Shown here: piece by piece, positions 1 to 5,383 of the stretch | Layout: each line of letters opens with the position of its first letter | Position numbering within the stretch: the first letter of the stretch is position 1 | NCBI GenBank assembly: GCA_944387755.1 | Contig: CALXGC010000042.1 | Location: forward strand, 1 to 12,743 | Direction of reading: 5' to 3' | Length of the DNA: 12,743 nt | Source: an uncultured Oscillospiraceae bacterium | Lineage (GTDB): Bacteria > Bacillota_A > Clostridia > Oscillospirales > Oscillospiraceae | Program-made: the position numbers and the translations under genes | The notes under the pieces: generated by a model | What the model saw: only the letters and a program-made list of their open reading frames with translations | The model's database searches: none | What the model was told of the DNA's origin: nothing

Positions 1-757
1 ACTCGTACACCACGTCGGTGATGTGCTCGAACACGGAGGCGGGCAGCTCCACCCGCACGCCGATGTCCACCTGGTTGTTCAGCAGCTCCAGGCCCAGGCC
101 CTTGCACTGGTCGGCGAACCACTCGGCCCCGGAGCGGCCGGGGGCGGCGATGAGCCGCCGGCAGGCAATTTCCTCGCCGCCGTCCAGGGTCAGGCGGAAG
201 CCCCCTTCTCCGTCCTGGGCGATGTGGGTCACGGAAGTGTTGAAGCGGAACTCCAGCTTGTCCTTCAGGCCCTCGTAAATATTCTGCAAAATGCGCAGAT
301 TGTTCTCGGTGCCCAGGTGCTTGCACCGGGCCTGAAGCAGGTGCAGGTCAAAGCCCAGGGCCTTCCGGGCCAGCGCCTTGGCCGCGGCGCTCTCGGTGGA
401 GAAGCACTCCGTGGTGGCCCCGTGGGCCACATTGATGGAGTCCACATAGTCGATGAGCTCCATCACATGCCGGGGCTCCATAAAGTCGGTGAGCCAGCCG
501 CCGAACTGGGTGGTGAAGTTGAATTTTCCGTCGGAGAAGGCGCCCGCGCCGCCGAAGCCGCACATGGTGTCGCACACGGCGCAGTGGATACACTCCCGCA
601 CCTTGCCCGCCACAATGGGGCAGCTGCGGTGGTAGATGTCCCGGCCCTGGTCCAGGGCCAGCACCTTCAGTTCGGGTCTGTGGTGGGCCAGCTCATAGGC
701 GGCGAAAATGCCCGCCTCGCCGCAGCCCAGAATGGCAACGTCATAGATGGAACTCAT
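1..757 (-). CDS. FAD-dependent dehydrogenase, COG2509-like (3' end off window)
   Basis: Only the first 252 codons are present; the frame stays open to the left edge. The N-terminus has a Rossmann FAD-binding site (G11-C-G-E-A-G16) and an acidic residue at the end of the second strand (D36). A family-like GFGGAGAFSDGK segment follows at 67-78, and a later APGRSGAEW stretch fits the second nucleotide-contacting loop of such flavoproteins. Just before GFGGAG is a cysteine cluster, C56-x2-C59-x2-C62-x3-C66, with C46 upstream. The start at 757 is chosen because AGGAG lies 7 bases upstream on the minus strand and the Rossmann fold begins at once. The assignment to the uncharacterised FAD-dependent dehydrogenases of COG2509 is from remembered motifs; the substrate is unknown. 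The gene has its own extended -10 promoter and follows the zinc-ribbon gene's terminator. Confidence 0.8.
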   Translation of the reverse strand, partial: MSSIYDVAILGCGEAGIFAAYELAHHRPELKVLALDQGRDIYHRSCPIVAGKVRECIHCAVCDTMCGFGGAGAFSDGKFNFTTQFGGWLTDFMEPRHVMELIDYVDSINVAHGATTECFSTESAAAKALARKALGFDLHLLQARCKHLGTENNLRILQNIYEGLKDKLEFRFNTSVTHIAQDGEGGFRLTLDGGEEIACRRLIAAPGRSGAEWFADQCKGLGLELLNNQVDIGVRVELPASVFEHITDVVYE

Positions 758-821
758 GGAGCTTCTCCTCTCAGCTTTCCGTAAATTTTCACGGCCGGAG
801 GGCCGCATTTCTTCATGCTAC

Positions 822-830
822 AGTATACCA
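822..830 (-). promoter_or_regulatory. Extended -10 promoter for the FAD dehydrogenase gene
   Basis: On the minus strand TG-G-TATACT forms an extended -10 element. No good -35 hexamer sits at the expected distance, which is common for extended -10 promoters. It would start RNA near 815, giving a leader of about 58 nt before the ATG at 757. Confidence 0.5.
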
Positions 831-850
831 CAAATCCCCCTCCGGGGGAA

Positions 851-881
851 GAGAAACGCGCCGGAGAAATTCTCCGGCGCG
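851..881 (-). terminator. Intrinsic terminator after the zinc-ribbon gene
   Basis: A perfect 11-bp inverted repeat (CGCGCCGGAGA, arms 857-867 and 871-881, 3-nt loop) begins 8 bases after the stop codon at 890-892. On the minus strand it is followed by TTTCTC, an interrupted U-tract, so termination may be incomplete. A second small C5/G5 hairpin lies just beyond (836-848). Confidence 0.65.
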
Positions 882-889
882 GCATACGT

Positions 890-1285
890 TCAGCTCTTTT
901 TTTCAAAGACGGCGCCGCAGCTGCGGCAGGTGACGGTGATCTTTCCCTTTCCTCTGGGCACGCGGAGCTGCTGGCCGCAGTTGGGGCAGCGGAAGTACCG
1001 GTGCTCCTTGTCCCGGCGGATGGTCCTCTGAAGCCGCAGCCACTGGAGGGCCGGGCCGGCCGCCCGAAGAAACTTTGCGTTCTCCGCCCGCCGCCGGGCG
1101 TGGTTCCGGGACAGCAGCCGGAAGAGCGACACCGCCAGCAGGGCGAAGGAAAGCCAGTACAGCAGTTCAAAGTCCGTCAGAACATACACCAAAAAAAGAG
1201 CTAAATAAAGGACCAGCAGAGCCATGTTCAGCTGGTCGTTGCCATAGCGGCCGTACATCAGCCGCTGAAGCGCACTGCGGATCAT
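890..1285 (-). CDS. Small membrane protein with C-terminal zinc ribbon, unknown function
   Basis: This 131-residue protein has two predicted transmembrane segments (about 21-37 and 41-58) joined by a short acidic turn (TDFE). A basic linker follows, rich in Arg (RRR at 64-66), then a C-terminal zinc ribbon with Cys pairs C100-PN-C103 and C120-RS-C123. The topology suggests a membrane anchor with a basic, zinc-bound tail, which may contact nucleic acid or a protein; that is inference. The ATG at 1285 is preferred to an in-frame GTG at 1300 because GGAGG sits 7 bases before the ATG and would lie inside the gene if the GTG were used. The gene has its own promoter and terminator and is divergent from the dCMP deaminase. 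I do not recognise a characterised homologue. Confidence 0.8.
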   Translation of the reverse strand: MIRSALQRLMYGRYGNDQLNMALLVLYLALFLVYVLTDFELLYWLSFALLAVSLFRLLSRNHARRRAENAKFLRAAGPALQWLRLQRTIRRDKEHRYFRCPNCGQQLRVPRGKGKITVTCRSCGAVFEKKS

Positions 1286-1347
1286 AGAGAGCCTCCTCAC
1301 GCGGGGAACCGGAACAGATGCTCCGCCGTTTCTTTTTTATGTAACGT

Positions 1348-1376
1348 ATGATACCGCGCAGGAGGAAAACCGTCAA
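1348..1376 (-). promoter_or_regulatory. Sigma-A promoter for the zinc-ribbon membrane protein
   Basis: On the minus strand TTGACG (1371-1376) and TATCAT (1348-1353) are 17 bp apart, a near-consensus sigma-A promoter. The predicted RNA start is near 1341, about 55 nt before the ATG. Confidence 0.8.
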
Positions 1377-1405
1377 GAAATCATTCGTAAACAAAGTGTA
1401 AATTG

Positions 1406-1422
1406 TGTCCCGGAGGGGGACA
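1406..1422. promoter_or_regulatory. Inverted repeat between divergent promoters, possible operator
   Basis: TGTCCC and GGGACA form a 6-bp inverted repeat with a 5-bp spacer. It lies between the two divergent -35 elements, 30 bp beyond the minus promoter's -35 and 38 bp before the plus promoter's. The position suits a shared operator, but only one copy is present and no regulator is known, so this is speculative. Confidence 0.3.
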
Positions 1423-1460
1423 TTTCCGCAAAATCTGTCCCAGTCCGGCATACCTCCGCC

Positions 1461-1489
1461 TTGCCTTTTCCCGCCCGATTCGCTATACT
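1461..1489 (+). promoter_or_regulatory. Sigma-A promoter for the dCMP deaminase gene
   Basis: TTGCCT (1461-1466) and TATACT (1484-1489) are separated by 17 bp. RNA would start near 1496, leaving a leader of about 34 nt that includes the AGGAGG site. Confidence 0.8.
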
Positions 1490-1529
1490 GACAGGGAACC
1501 CCCGCTTCCTGACAGGAGGATTTTTTGAC

Positions 1530-2012
1530 ATGAGACGCATTGACAAAGAGAACTACTACCTGGACATCGCGGAGACCGTGCTGGAGCGCTCCACCTGCCT
1601 GCGCCGGTGCTATGGGGCCATTATCGTCAAAAACGACGAGATCGTCTCCACCGGCTACAACGGCGCCCCCAGAGGGCGGAAAAACTGCATGGACCTGGGC
1701 TACTGCGCCCGCGAGGCCCTTCAGGTGCCCAGCGGAGAGCGCTATGAGCTGTGCCGCTCCGTCCACGCCGAGATGAACGCCATCATCTCCGCCGCCCGCC
1801 GGGATACCCTGGGGGCCACCCTCTACCTGGCCGGCCGGGAGGCCAAAACCGGCGAGCTCCTCCACGACGCCACCTCCTGCGCCATGTGCCGCCGGGTCAT
1901 CATCAACGCCGGCATTGACCGGGTGGTCATCCGCTCCGGCGAGCGGGACTATAAGGTCGTCCATGTGGAGGACTGGGTCCGGGAGGACGACTCCCTGCCC
2001 CAGAAAACTTAA
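1530..2012 (+). CDS. Deoxycytidylate (dCMP) deaminase family protein
   Basis: This 160-residue zinc enzyme of the cytidine deaminase superfamily is expected to convert dCMP to dUMP, feeding thymidylate synthesis. The catalytic zinc site is H79-A-E81 (E81 as proton shuttle) with C117 and C120. The usual Pro before the first Cys is Ser here (T-S-C-A-M-C), which I believe recurs in clostridial members. The insert between the GYNGAP loop (42-47) and the HAE motif carries C53, C59 and C75, the pattern expected for a second structural metal site in dCMP deaminases. The ATG at 1530 is chosen for the AGGAGG site upstream and the absence of conserved residues before it. The gene has its own promoter; its stop codon directly abuts a repeat block. 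Substrate is inferred from family resemblance. Confidence 0.88.
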   Translation: MRRIDKENYYLDIAETVLERSTCLRRCYGAIIVKNDEIVSTGYNGAPRGRKNCMDLGYCAREALQVPSGERYELCRSVHAEMNAIISAARRDTLGATLYLAGREAKTGELLHDATSCAMCRRVIINAGIDRVVIRSGERDYKVVHVEDWVREDDSLPQKT

Positions 2013-2066
2013 GGGCGCGCCGGGCCGCCCGCCGGTTTAACCCCCTCCGCCTCGCTTCGCTCGGCA

Positions 2067-2090
2067 CCTCCCCCGGAGGGGGAGGCTTTT
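2067..2090 (+). terminator. Terminator-like hairpin of repeat module A
   Basis: CCTCCCCC (2067-2074), loop GGA and GGGGGAGG (2078-2085) form a perfect 8-bp stem followed by CTTTT. It lies 55 bases after the deaminase stop codon in the direction of transcription and could end that transcript, although the T-run is short. Confidence 0.55.
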
Positions 2091-2152
2091 GGGCGCGCCG
2101 GGCCGCCGCGCCCCACACATACGTCCGCCCCCTCATCCGGCCCTTCGGGCCA

Positions 2153-2180
2153 CCTTCCCCCCTGTGGGAGGAAGGCTTTT
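2153..2180 (+). terminator. Terminator-like hairpin of repeat module B
   Basis: The arms 2153-2162 and 2166-2175 form a 10-bp stem with one C-A mismatch, loop TGT, followed by CTTTT. The second copy at 11993-12022 has a perfect stem and six Ts. It sits 30 bases before the tadA start. Confidence 0.5.
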
Positions 2181-2209
2181 GCAGCTTATTTGACAAAGGA
2201 GCGCGTTTT

Positions 2210-2680
2210 ATGGACCACAAGGACTACATGCGCCGGGCCCTGGAGCTGGCCGCCCAGGCGGCGGAGCACGGGGACGTGCCGGTGGGGTGCGTCGTTGTCC
2301 GGGACGGCGAGATCATCGGCGAGGGCCGCAACCGCCGGGAGGAGACCGGCGACGCCACCGCCCACGCGGAGCTGGAGGCCATACGGGCCGCCTGCCGCCG
2401 GGTGGGAAGCTGGCGGCTGCACCAGTGCGCCCTCTACGTCACCCTGGAGCCCTGCCCCATGTGCGCCGGGGGAATCATCAACGCCCGCCTCCGGGAGGTG
2501 CGCTACGGCGTCCGGGACGGGAAGGCCGGCGCCTGCGGCTCGGTGCTCAACCTGTTTGAAGAGGGCTTCAACCACCGCCCCCGCCTCTACCGCGGCCCCC
2601 TGGAGGAGGACTGCGGCCGGGTCCTTCAGGACTTTTTTGAGAATTTGCGGGAAAAAGAGAAAAATTCCTGTGATGTTTAA
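2210..2680 (+). CDS. tadA: tRNA-specific adenosine deaminase TadA
   Basis: TadA deaminates adenosine 34 to inosine in the anticodon of tRNA-Arg(ACG), allowing wobble reading. The 156-residue protein has the signature zinc site H52-A-E54 and P81-C82-P-M-C85, with E54 as the expected proton shuttle. It also has the N-terminal MRRALELA helix and the DVPVGCVVV strand typical of TadA, rather than the dCMP deaminase insert. The length fits the family (about 150-165). AAAGGAG lies upstream of the ATG at 2210. No sigma-A promoter is evident between the deaminase stop and this start, and two terminator-like repeat hairpins intervene, so its expression route is unclear. SRP RNA and dnaX, which follow tadA in some Firmicutes, are absent here; a terminator and Asp23 come next. 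Confidence 0.95.
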   Translation: MDHKDYMRRALELAAQAAEHGDVPVGCVVVRDGEIIGEGRNRREETGDATAHAELEAIRAACRRVGSWRLHQCALYVTLEPCPMCAGGIINARLREVRYGVRDGKAGACGSVLNLFEEGFNHRPRLYRGPLEEDCGRVLQDFFENLREKEKNSCDV

Positions 2681-2782
2681 TGTTTTTGTAACAACTCTTG
2701 CTGTTTTTATTCACAAAATTCGGGTATGATAATTCTCGCAAGGCAAGAGCGCAGTCTTTTTCATTTGAATCCTCCATACGCA

Positions 2783-2822
2783 GGCGGGACCGGTTTTCTC
2801 CTCCGGTCCCGCCCCCTTTTTT
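2783..2822 (+). terminator. Strong intrinsic terminator after tadA
   Basis: GGCGGGACCGG (2783-2793) and CCGGTCCCGCC (2803-2813) form a perfect 11-bp stem with a 9-nt loop, followed shortly by six Ts (2817-2822). It lies about 100 bases after the tadA stop. The stretch 2681-2782 is AT-richer than its surroundings and contains an isolated TATGAT with no good -35; no gene is supported there. Confidence 0.9.
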
Positions 2823-2858
2823 CTCTCCCGGCCGGGCGGGCAAAGCGCCAAATTCCAC

Positions 2859-2887
2859 TTGTATTTCCAGGGAAAATCGACTACAAT
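2859..2887 (+). promoter_or_regulatory. Sigma-A promoter for the Asp23-fakA operon
   Basis: TTGTAT (2859-2864) and TACAAT (2882-2887) are 17 bp apart. RNA would start near 2894, giving a leader of about 60 nt. It sits just after the tadA terminator, so the operon is transcribed independently. Confidence 0.8.
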
Positions 2888-2954
2888 AGGACCATCCGGA
2901 AAACCATCCAGGGCGCATGAGATGATGTCCCCGGCGAAAGGAAGGGAACAGCTT

Positions 2955-3302
2955 ATGAAACTGCAAAACGATCTGGGCGAAATCCGCATCAGCAGCGAGG
3001 TCTTCACCGCCGTCACCGGCAGCGCCGCCACCAACTGCTACGGCGTCAAGGGTATGGCCGTCCGGTCCAAGACAGACGGCCTGGTCCACCTGCTCAAACG
3101 GGAGTCCATGGCCAAGGGCGTGAAGGTCTATTACAACGAGGACGGCACCGTCTCCATCGAGCTGCACATCATTGTGGAAAATGGAGTCAACCTGATGACG
3201 GTGTGCCGCTCCATCATGAACGAGGTGCGCTATGTGGTCAGCAAGACCACCGGCGTGGAAGTCAAATCCGTGGACGTCTGCGTGGACTCCATGCGGTTTT
3301 AA
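2955..3302 (+). CDS. Asp23/Gls24 family envelope stress response protein
   Basis: This 115-residue protein belongs to the Asp23/Gls24 family (YloU-like). It opens with the family pattern GEIRISSEVFTAV and a following GVKGM. The rest has the alternating strand/helix character of the domain (VKVYYNEDGTVSIELHIIVENG, then a helix and a VKSVDVCVDSM strand). Members are small cytoplasmic proteins, often membrane-associated through partners, that are linked to envelope homeostasis. The ATG at 2955 has AAAGGAAGG upstream; earlier in-frame ATGs lack both an RBS and conserved residues. It is followed after 29 nt by fakA, the yloU-yloV pairing common across Firmicutes, and both share the promoter at 2859. 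The link to fatty-acid use is contextual. Confidence 0.92.
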   Translation: MKLQNDLGEIRISSEVFTAVTGSAATNCYGVKGMAVRSKTDGLVHLLKRESMAKGVKVYYNEDGTVSIELHIIVENGVNLMTVCRSIMNEVRYVVSKTTGVEVKSVDVCVDSMRF

Positions 3303-3331
3303 CCGACACTGTAGAAAGGAACTGGGCCGAT

Positions 3332-5008
3332 ATGAGACAAACCATTGACGCGGCGGCCTTTCAGCAGATGGTCGTCCACGCCGCCGCCGCTATTTCCGCA
3401 GAAAAACAGCAGGTCAACGACCTGAACGTGTTCCCCGTCCCCGACGGCGACACCGGCACCAACATGAGCCTGACCATCGCCGCCGCCGCCGCGGAGATGA
3501 AGAAGAAATCCTTCGGCACGGTGGGGCAGGCCGCCCAGGCCACCGCCTCCGCCCTGCTGCGGGGAGCCAGAGGCAACTCCGGCGTCATTCTGTCCCTGCT
3601 CTTCCGGGGCTTCTCCAAGGCCGTCAGAGACCGGGAGACTATGGACGGCCGGGACCTGGCCATCGCCCTGGACTTCGGCGTGGCCGCCGCCTATAAGGCC
3701 GTGATGAAGCCCGCCGAGGGCACCATCCTCACCGTCTCCCGCATGGCGGCCGCAAGGGCCGCCGGCTCCGCCCGGGAGGACTGCGCCTTCGAGTCCGTCC
3801 TCGCCGCCGCCATCGAAGAGGGCCAGACCGCCCTGGCGGACACCGTCAACCAGAACCCCGTGCTGAAAAAGGCCGGCGTGGTGGACGCCGGCGGCAAGGG
3901 CTTTCTGATCATCCTCCAGGGAATGCTGGACGCCCTCCAGGGCAAGCCCATGCCCCAGGAGGAGGCCCCCGCCCCCAAGGCCGATTTCCAGACCGCCGCC
4001 CAGGCGGAGATCACCTTCGCCTTCGACACCGTGTTCATCGTCCGGAAGGCCGGCAGCAAGGTCAATCTGGAGCCCTTCCGCACCTACCTCAACGGCATCG
4101 GCGACAGCCTGGTCATCGGCGAGGACGACGAGGCCTTCAAGGTCCACGTCCACACCAACATCCCCGGCGCCGCCCTCACCGAGGCCCAGAAGTACGGCAC
4201 CCTGGAGCTGGCCAAGATTGAGAACATGCGCACCCAGGCGGAGGACCTGGCCGCCGGAAAGCACGTCCAGAGCACCGACGACCTGGAGGCCGTGGAGCAG
4301 GAGCTGGAGGCCCAGGAGAATCAGGAGCCCGCTCCCGCCCCCCCGGAGAAGCAGTACGGCTTTGTGGCCGTGTGCGCCGGAGCCGGCCTGGAGTCCGTCT
4401 TCCGGGACCTGGGGGTGGACCAGGTCATCGCCGGCGGGCAGACCATGAATCCCTCCACCGAGGATATTCTGCAAAAAATCCAGCAGACCCCGGCCAGCAC
4501 CGTCTTCGTCCTACCCAACAACAAAAATATCATCCTGGCGGCGGAGCAGTGCGTCCGCCTGTGTCAGGACAAGACCGTCATAGTCCTCCCCACCAAGACC
4601 GTCCCCCAGGGCATTGCCGCCATGCTGGCGGTGGACCCGGAGGCGGCCCCGGAGGAGCTGGCCGGCCTGATGACTCAGGCGGCCCAGAAGGTCCGCACGG
4701 CGGAGATCACCTATGCCGCGCGGGACTCCGACTTTGACGGCTTCTCCATCAAAGAGGGGGACTATCTGGCCCTGGTGGAGCACCAGCTCTTCGGCACCGA
4801 CCGGAATTTGGGGGACCTGCTGGAGCGGCTGGCCAAGTCCGACGCCCTCCAAAGCGCCGAGTTCATCTCCATCTTCTTCGGCGAGGACGTCTCCGAGGCG
4901 GAGGCCCAGCAGGCCGCCGGCCAGTTCACCGCCGCCTGCCCCAACGCGGAGGTCAACCTCCTGCCGGGGGGCCAGCCGGTGTACTACTATATGATTTCCG
5001 CGGAGTAA
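3332..5008 (+). CDS. fakA: Fatty acid kinase FakA (YloV, DhaL-domain protein)
   Basis: FakA phosphorylates fatty acids carried by DegV-type FakB proteins, giving acyl-phosphate for phospholipid synthesis. The 558-residue length fits the family. The N-terminal DhaL kinase domain (about 5-205) shows the Mg/ATP site D38-G-D40-T-G-T-N44-M and G78-A-R-G-N-S-G84. A middle domain (about 225-320) has the paired histidines H272-V-H274 in KVHVHT. An acidic Glu/Ala/Pro-rich linker (about 308-345) leads to the C-terminal domain that ends the protein. The strand usually holding a zinc-ligand Cys in FakA (YCTEF type) reads FDTVF, with D232 at that place. The start at 3332 has AGAAAGGA upstream. No FakB gene is in the window. 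The gene ends 36 bases before a bidirectional terminator. Confidence 0.92.
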   Translation: MRQTIDAAAFQQMVVHAAAAISAEKQQVNDLNVFPVPDGDTGTNMSLTIAAAAAEMKKKSFGTVGQAAQATASALLRGARGNSGVILSLLFRGFSKAVRDRETMDGRDLAIALDFGVAAAYKAVMKPAEGTILTVSRMAAARAAGSAREDCAFESVLAAAIEEGQTALADTVNQNPVLKKAGVVDAGGKGFLIILQGMLDALQGKPMPQEEAPAPKADFQTAAQAEITFAFDTVFIVRKAGSKVNLEPFRTYLNGIGDSLVIGEDDEAFKVHVHTNIPGAALTEAQKYGTLELAKIENMRTQAEDLAAGKHVQSTDDLEAVEQELEAQENQEPAPAPPEKQYGFVAVCAGAGLESVFRDLGVDQVIAGGQTMNPSTEDILQKIQQTPASTVFVLPNNKNIILAAEQCVRLCQDKTVIVLPTKTVPQGIAAMLAVDPEAAPEELAGLMTQAAQKVRTAEITYAARDSDFDGFSIKEGDYLALVEHQLFGTDRNLGDLLERLAKSDALQSAEFISIFFGEDVSEAEAQQAAGQFTAACPNAEVNLLPGGQPVYYYMISAE

Positions 5009-5044
5009 TCTTCTGCTGTCTCTTGCCGGAGGCCTGGCCTCCCG

Positions 5045-5077
5045 AAAAAAGGCGGAGCCCTTCTGGGCTCCGCCTTT
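5045..5077. terminator. Bidirectional terminator between fakA and the HPr gene
   Basis: GGCGGAGCCC (5051-5060), loop TTCT and GGGCTCCGCC (5065-5074) form a perfect 10-bp stem. Six As precede it and three Ts follow. It therefore gives a U6 tract for the minus-strand HPr transcript and a weaker one for fakA. It lies 6 bases beyond the HPr stop codon. Confidence 0.9.
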
Positions 5078-5083
5078 CCGCGT

Positions 5084-5341
5084 CTATAGATTCTCCCGAA
5101 AAAAGCGCTCCATCGCCTCCCGGTCCGCCGCCTCGCCGTCCCCCTGGACGGTTACGGTGACGGCGTCCCCCTGCCGGACGCCCAGGGTCATCAGGGCCAG
5201 CAGGCCTGTGGCCGGGGCCGTCCTGCCCCGGCACTCCAGGGTGACGGCGCTGGACAGCCCCCTGGCCGCCTGGACCAGCAGTCCGGCGGGCCGGGCGTGC
5301 AGGCCGATGGGGTCGGTGATGGTATAGGTAAACTGCTGCAT
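5084..5341 (-). CDS. ptsH: HPr-like phosphocarrier protein lacking Ser46
   Basis: This 85-residue protein aligns without gaps to HPr. The active-site segment is I12-G-L-H15-A-R17-P-A-G, so it should accept phosphate from enzyme I at His15 and pass it to PTS EIIA domains. The regulatory region differs: where Bacillus HPr has K45-S46, this protein has T45-G46 (TGLLALMTLG). It should therefore not be a substrate for HPr kinase at Ser46 and may not act as the CcpA corepressor. The start at 5341 has AGGAGG 9 bases upstream. It lies 42 bp after the sugar kinase and probably shares its transcript. It may be the general HPr or a dedicated paralogue; enzyme I and other HPr genes are not in view. Confidence 0.88.
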   Translation of the reverse strand: MQQFTYTITDPIGLHARPAGLLVQAARGLSSAVTLECRGRTAPATGLLALMTLGVRQGDAVTVTVQGDGEAADREAMERFFRENL

Positions 5342-5362
5342 GACACAAAACCTCCTGCCCTT

Positions 5363-5382
5363 GGCGCGCCCGCAGGCGCGCC
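5363..5382. repeat. GGCGCGCC inverted repeat after the kinase stop codon
   Basis: Two GGCGCGCC octamers (5363-5370 and 5375-5382) flank a CGCA loop, giving an 8-bp hairpin in which each arm is itself a palindrome. It starts one base after the kinase stop codon and ends about 8 bases before the HPr Shine-Dalgarno. The flanking minus-strand CGTAG plus hairpin layout resembles the hairpin at 11829-11853, so it may be a short member of the same repeat family. There is no T-run, so termination is unlikely. Confidence 0.6.
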
Positions 5383-5383
5383 T

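Larger units (their letters stand above)
2013..2180. repeat. Composite intergenic repeat block I (linker-A-linker-B)
   Basis: It starts at the base after the deaminase stop codon. The order is a partial linker (2013-2030), module A (2031-2090), a full linker containing GGCGCGCC (2091-2130) and module B (2131-2180). Bases 2031-2180 match 11871-12020 over their whole length in the same orientation: I count 13 differences in 150 bases and no indels. Modules A and B each end in a hairpin followed by CTTTT. No coding content is supported. The family resembles extragenic palindromic elements seen in gut clostridia; that parallel is from memory. Confidence 0.85.

Noticed and set aside
836..848. CCCCC-TCC-GGGGG hairpin as another copy of module A
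   Set aside because: It shares only the short CCCCCGGAGGGGG core on the minus strand, without module flanks, so chance similarity in GC-rich DNA is more likely.
1530..2680. Recent tandem duplication producing the dCMP deaminase and tadA
   Set aside because: They share only superfamily zinc motifs, with different inserts and metal-site patterns; the divergence is ancient.
2681..2782. SRP RNA (scRNA) gene expected downstream of tadA in some Firmicutes
   Set aside because: No conserved SRP core motifs are seen; the stretch is short and ends in an ordinary terminator.
2725..2822. Small RNA from an isolated TATGAT to the terminator at 2822
   Set aside because: There is no -35 hexamer at a proper distance; it is more simply the tadA 3' untranslated region.
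3299..4474. Long open frame (391 codons) on the minus strand opposite fakA
   Set aside because: It is a Gly/Leu/His-rich low-complexity translation, antisense to a gene with clear FakA motifs, caused by high GC at third positions.
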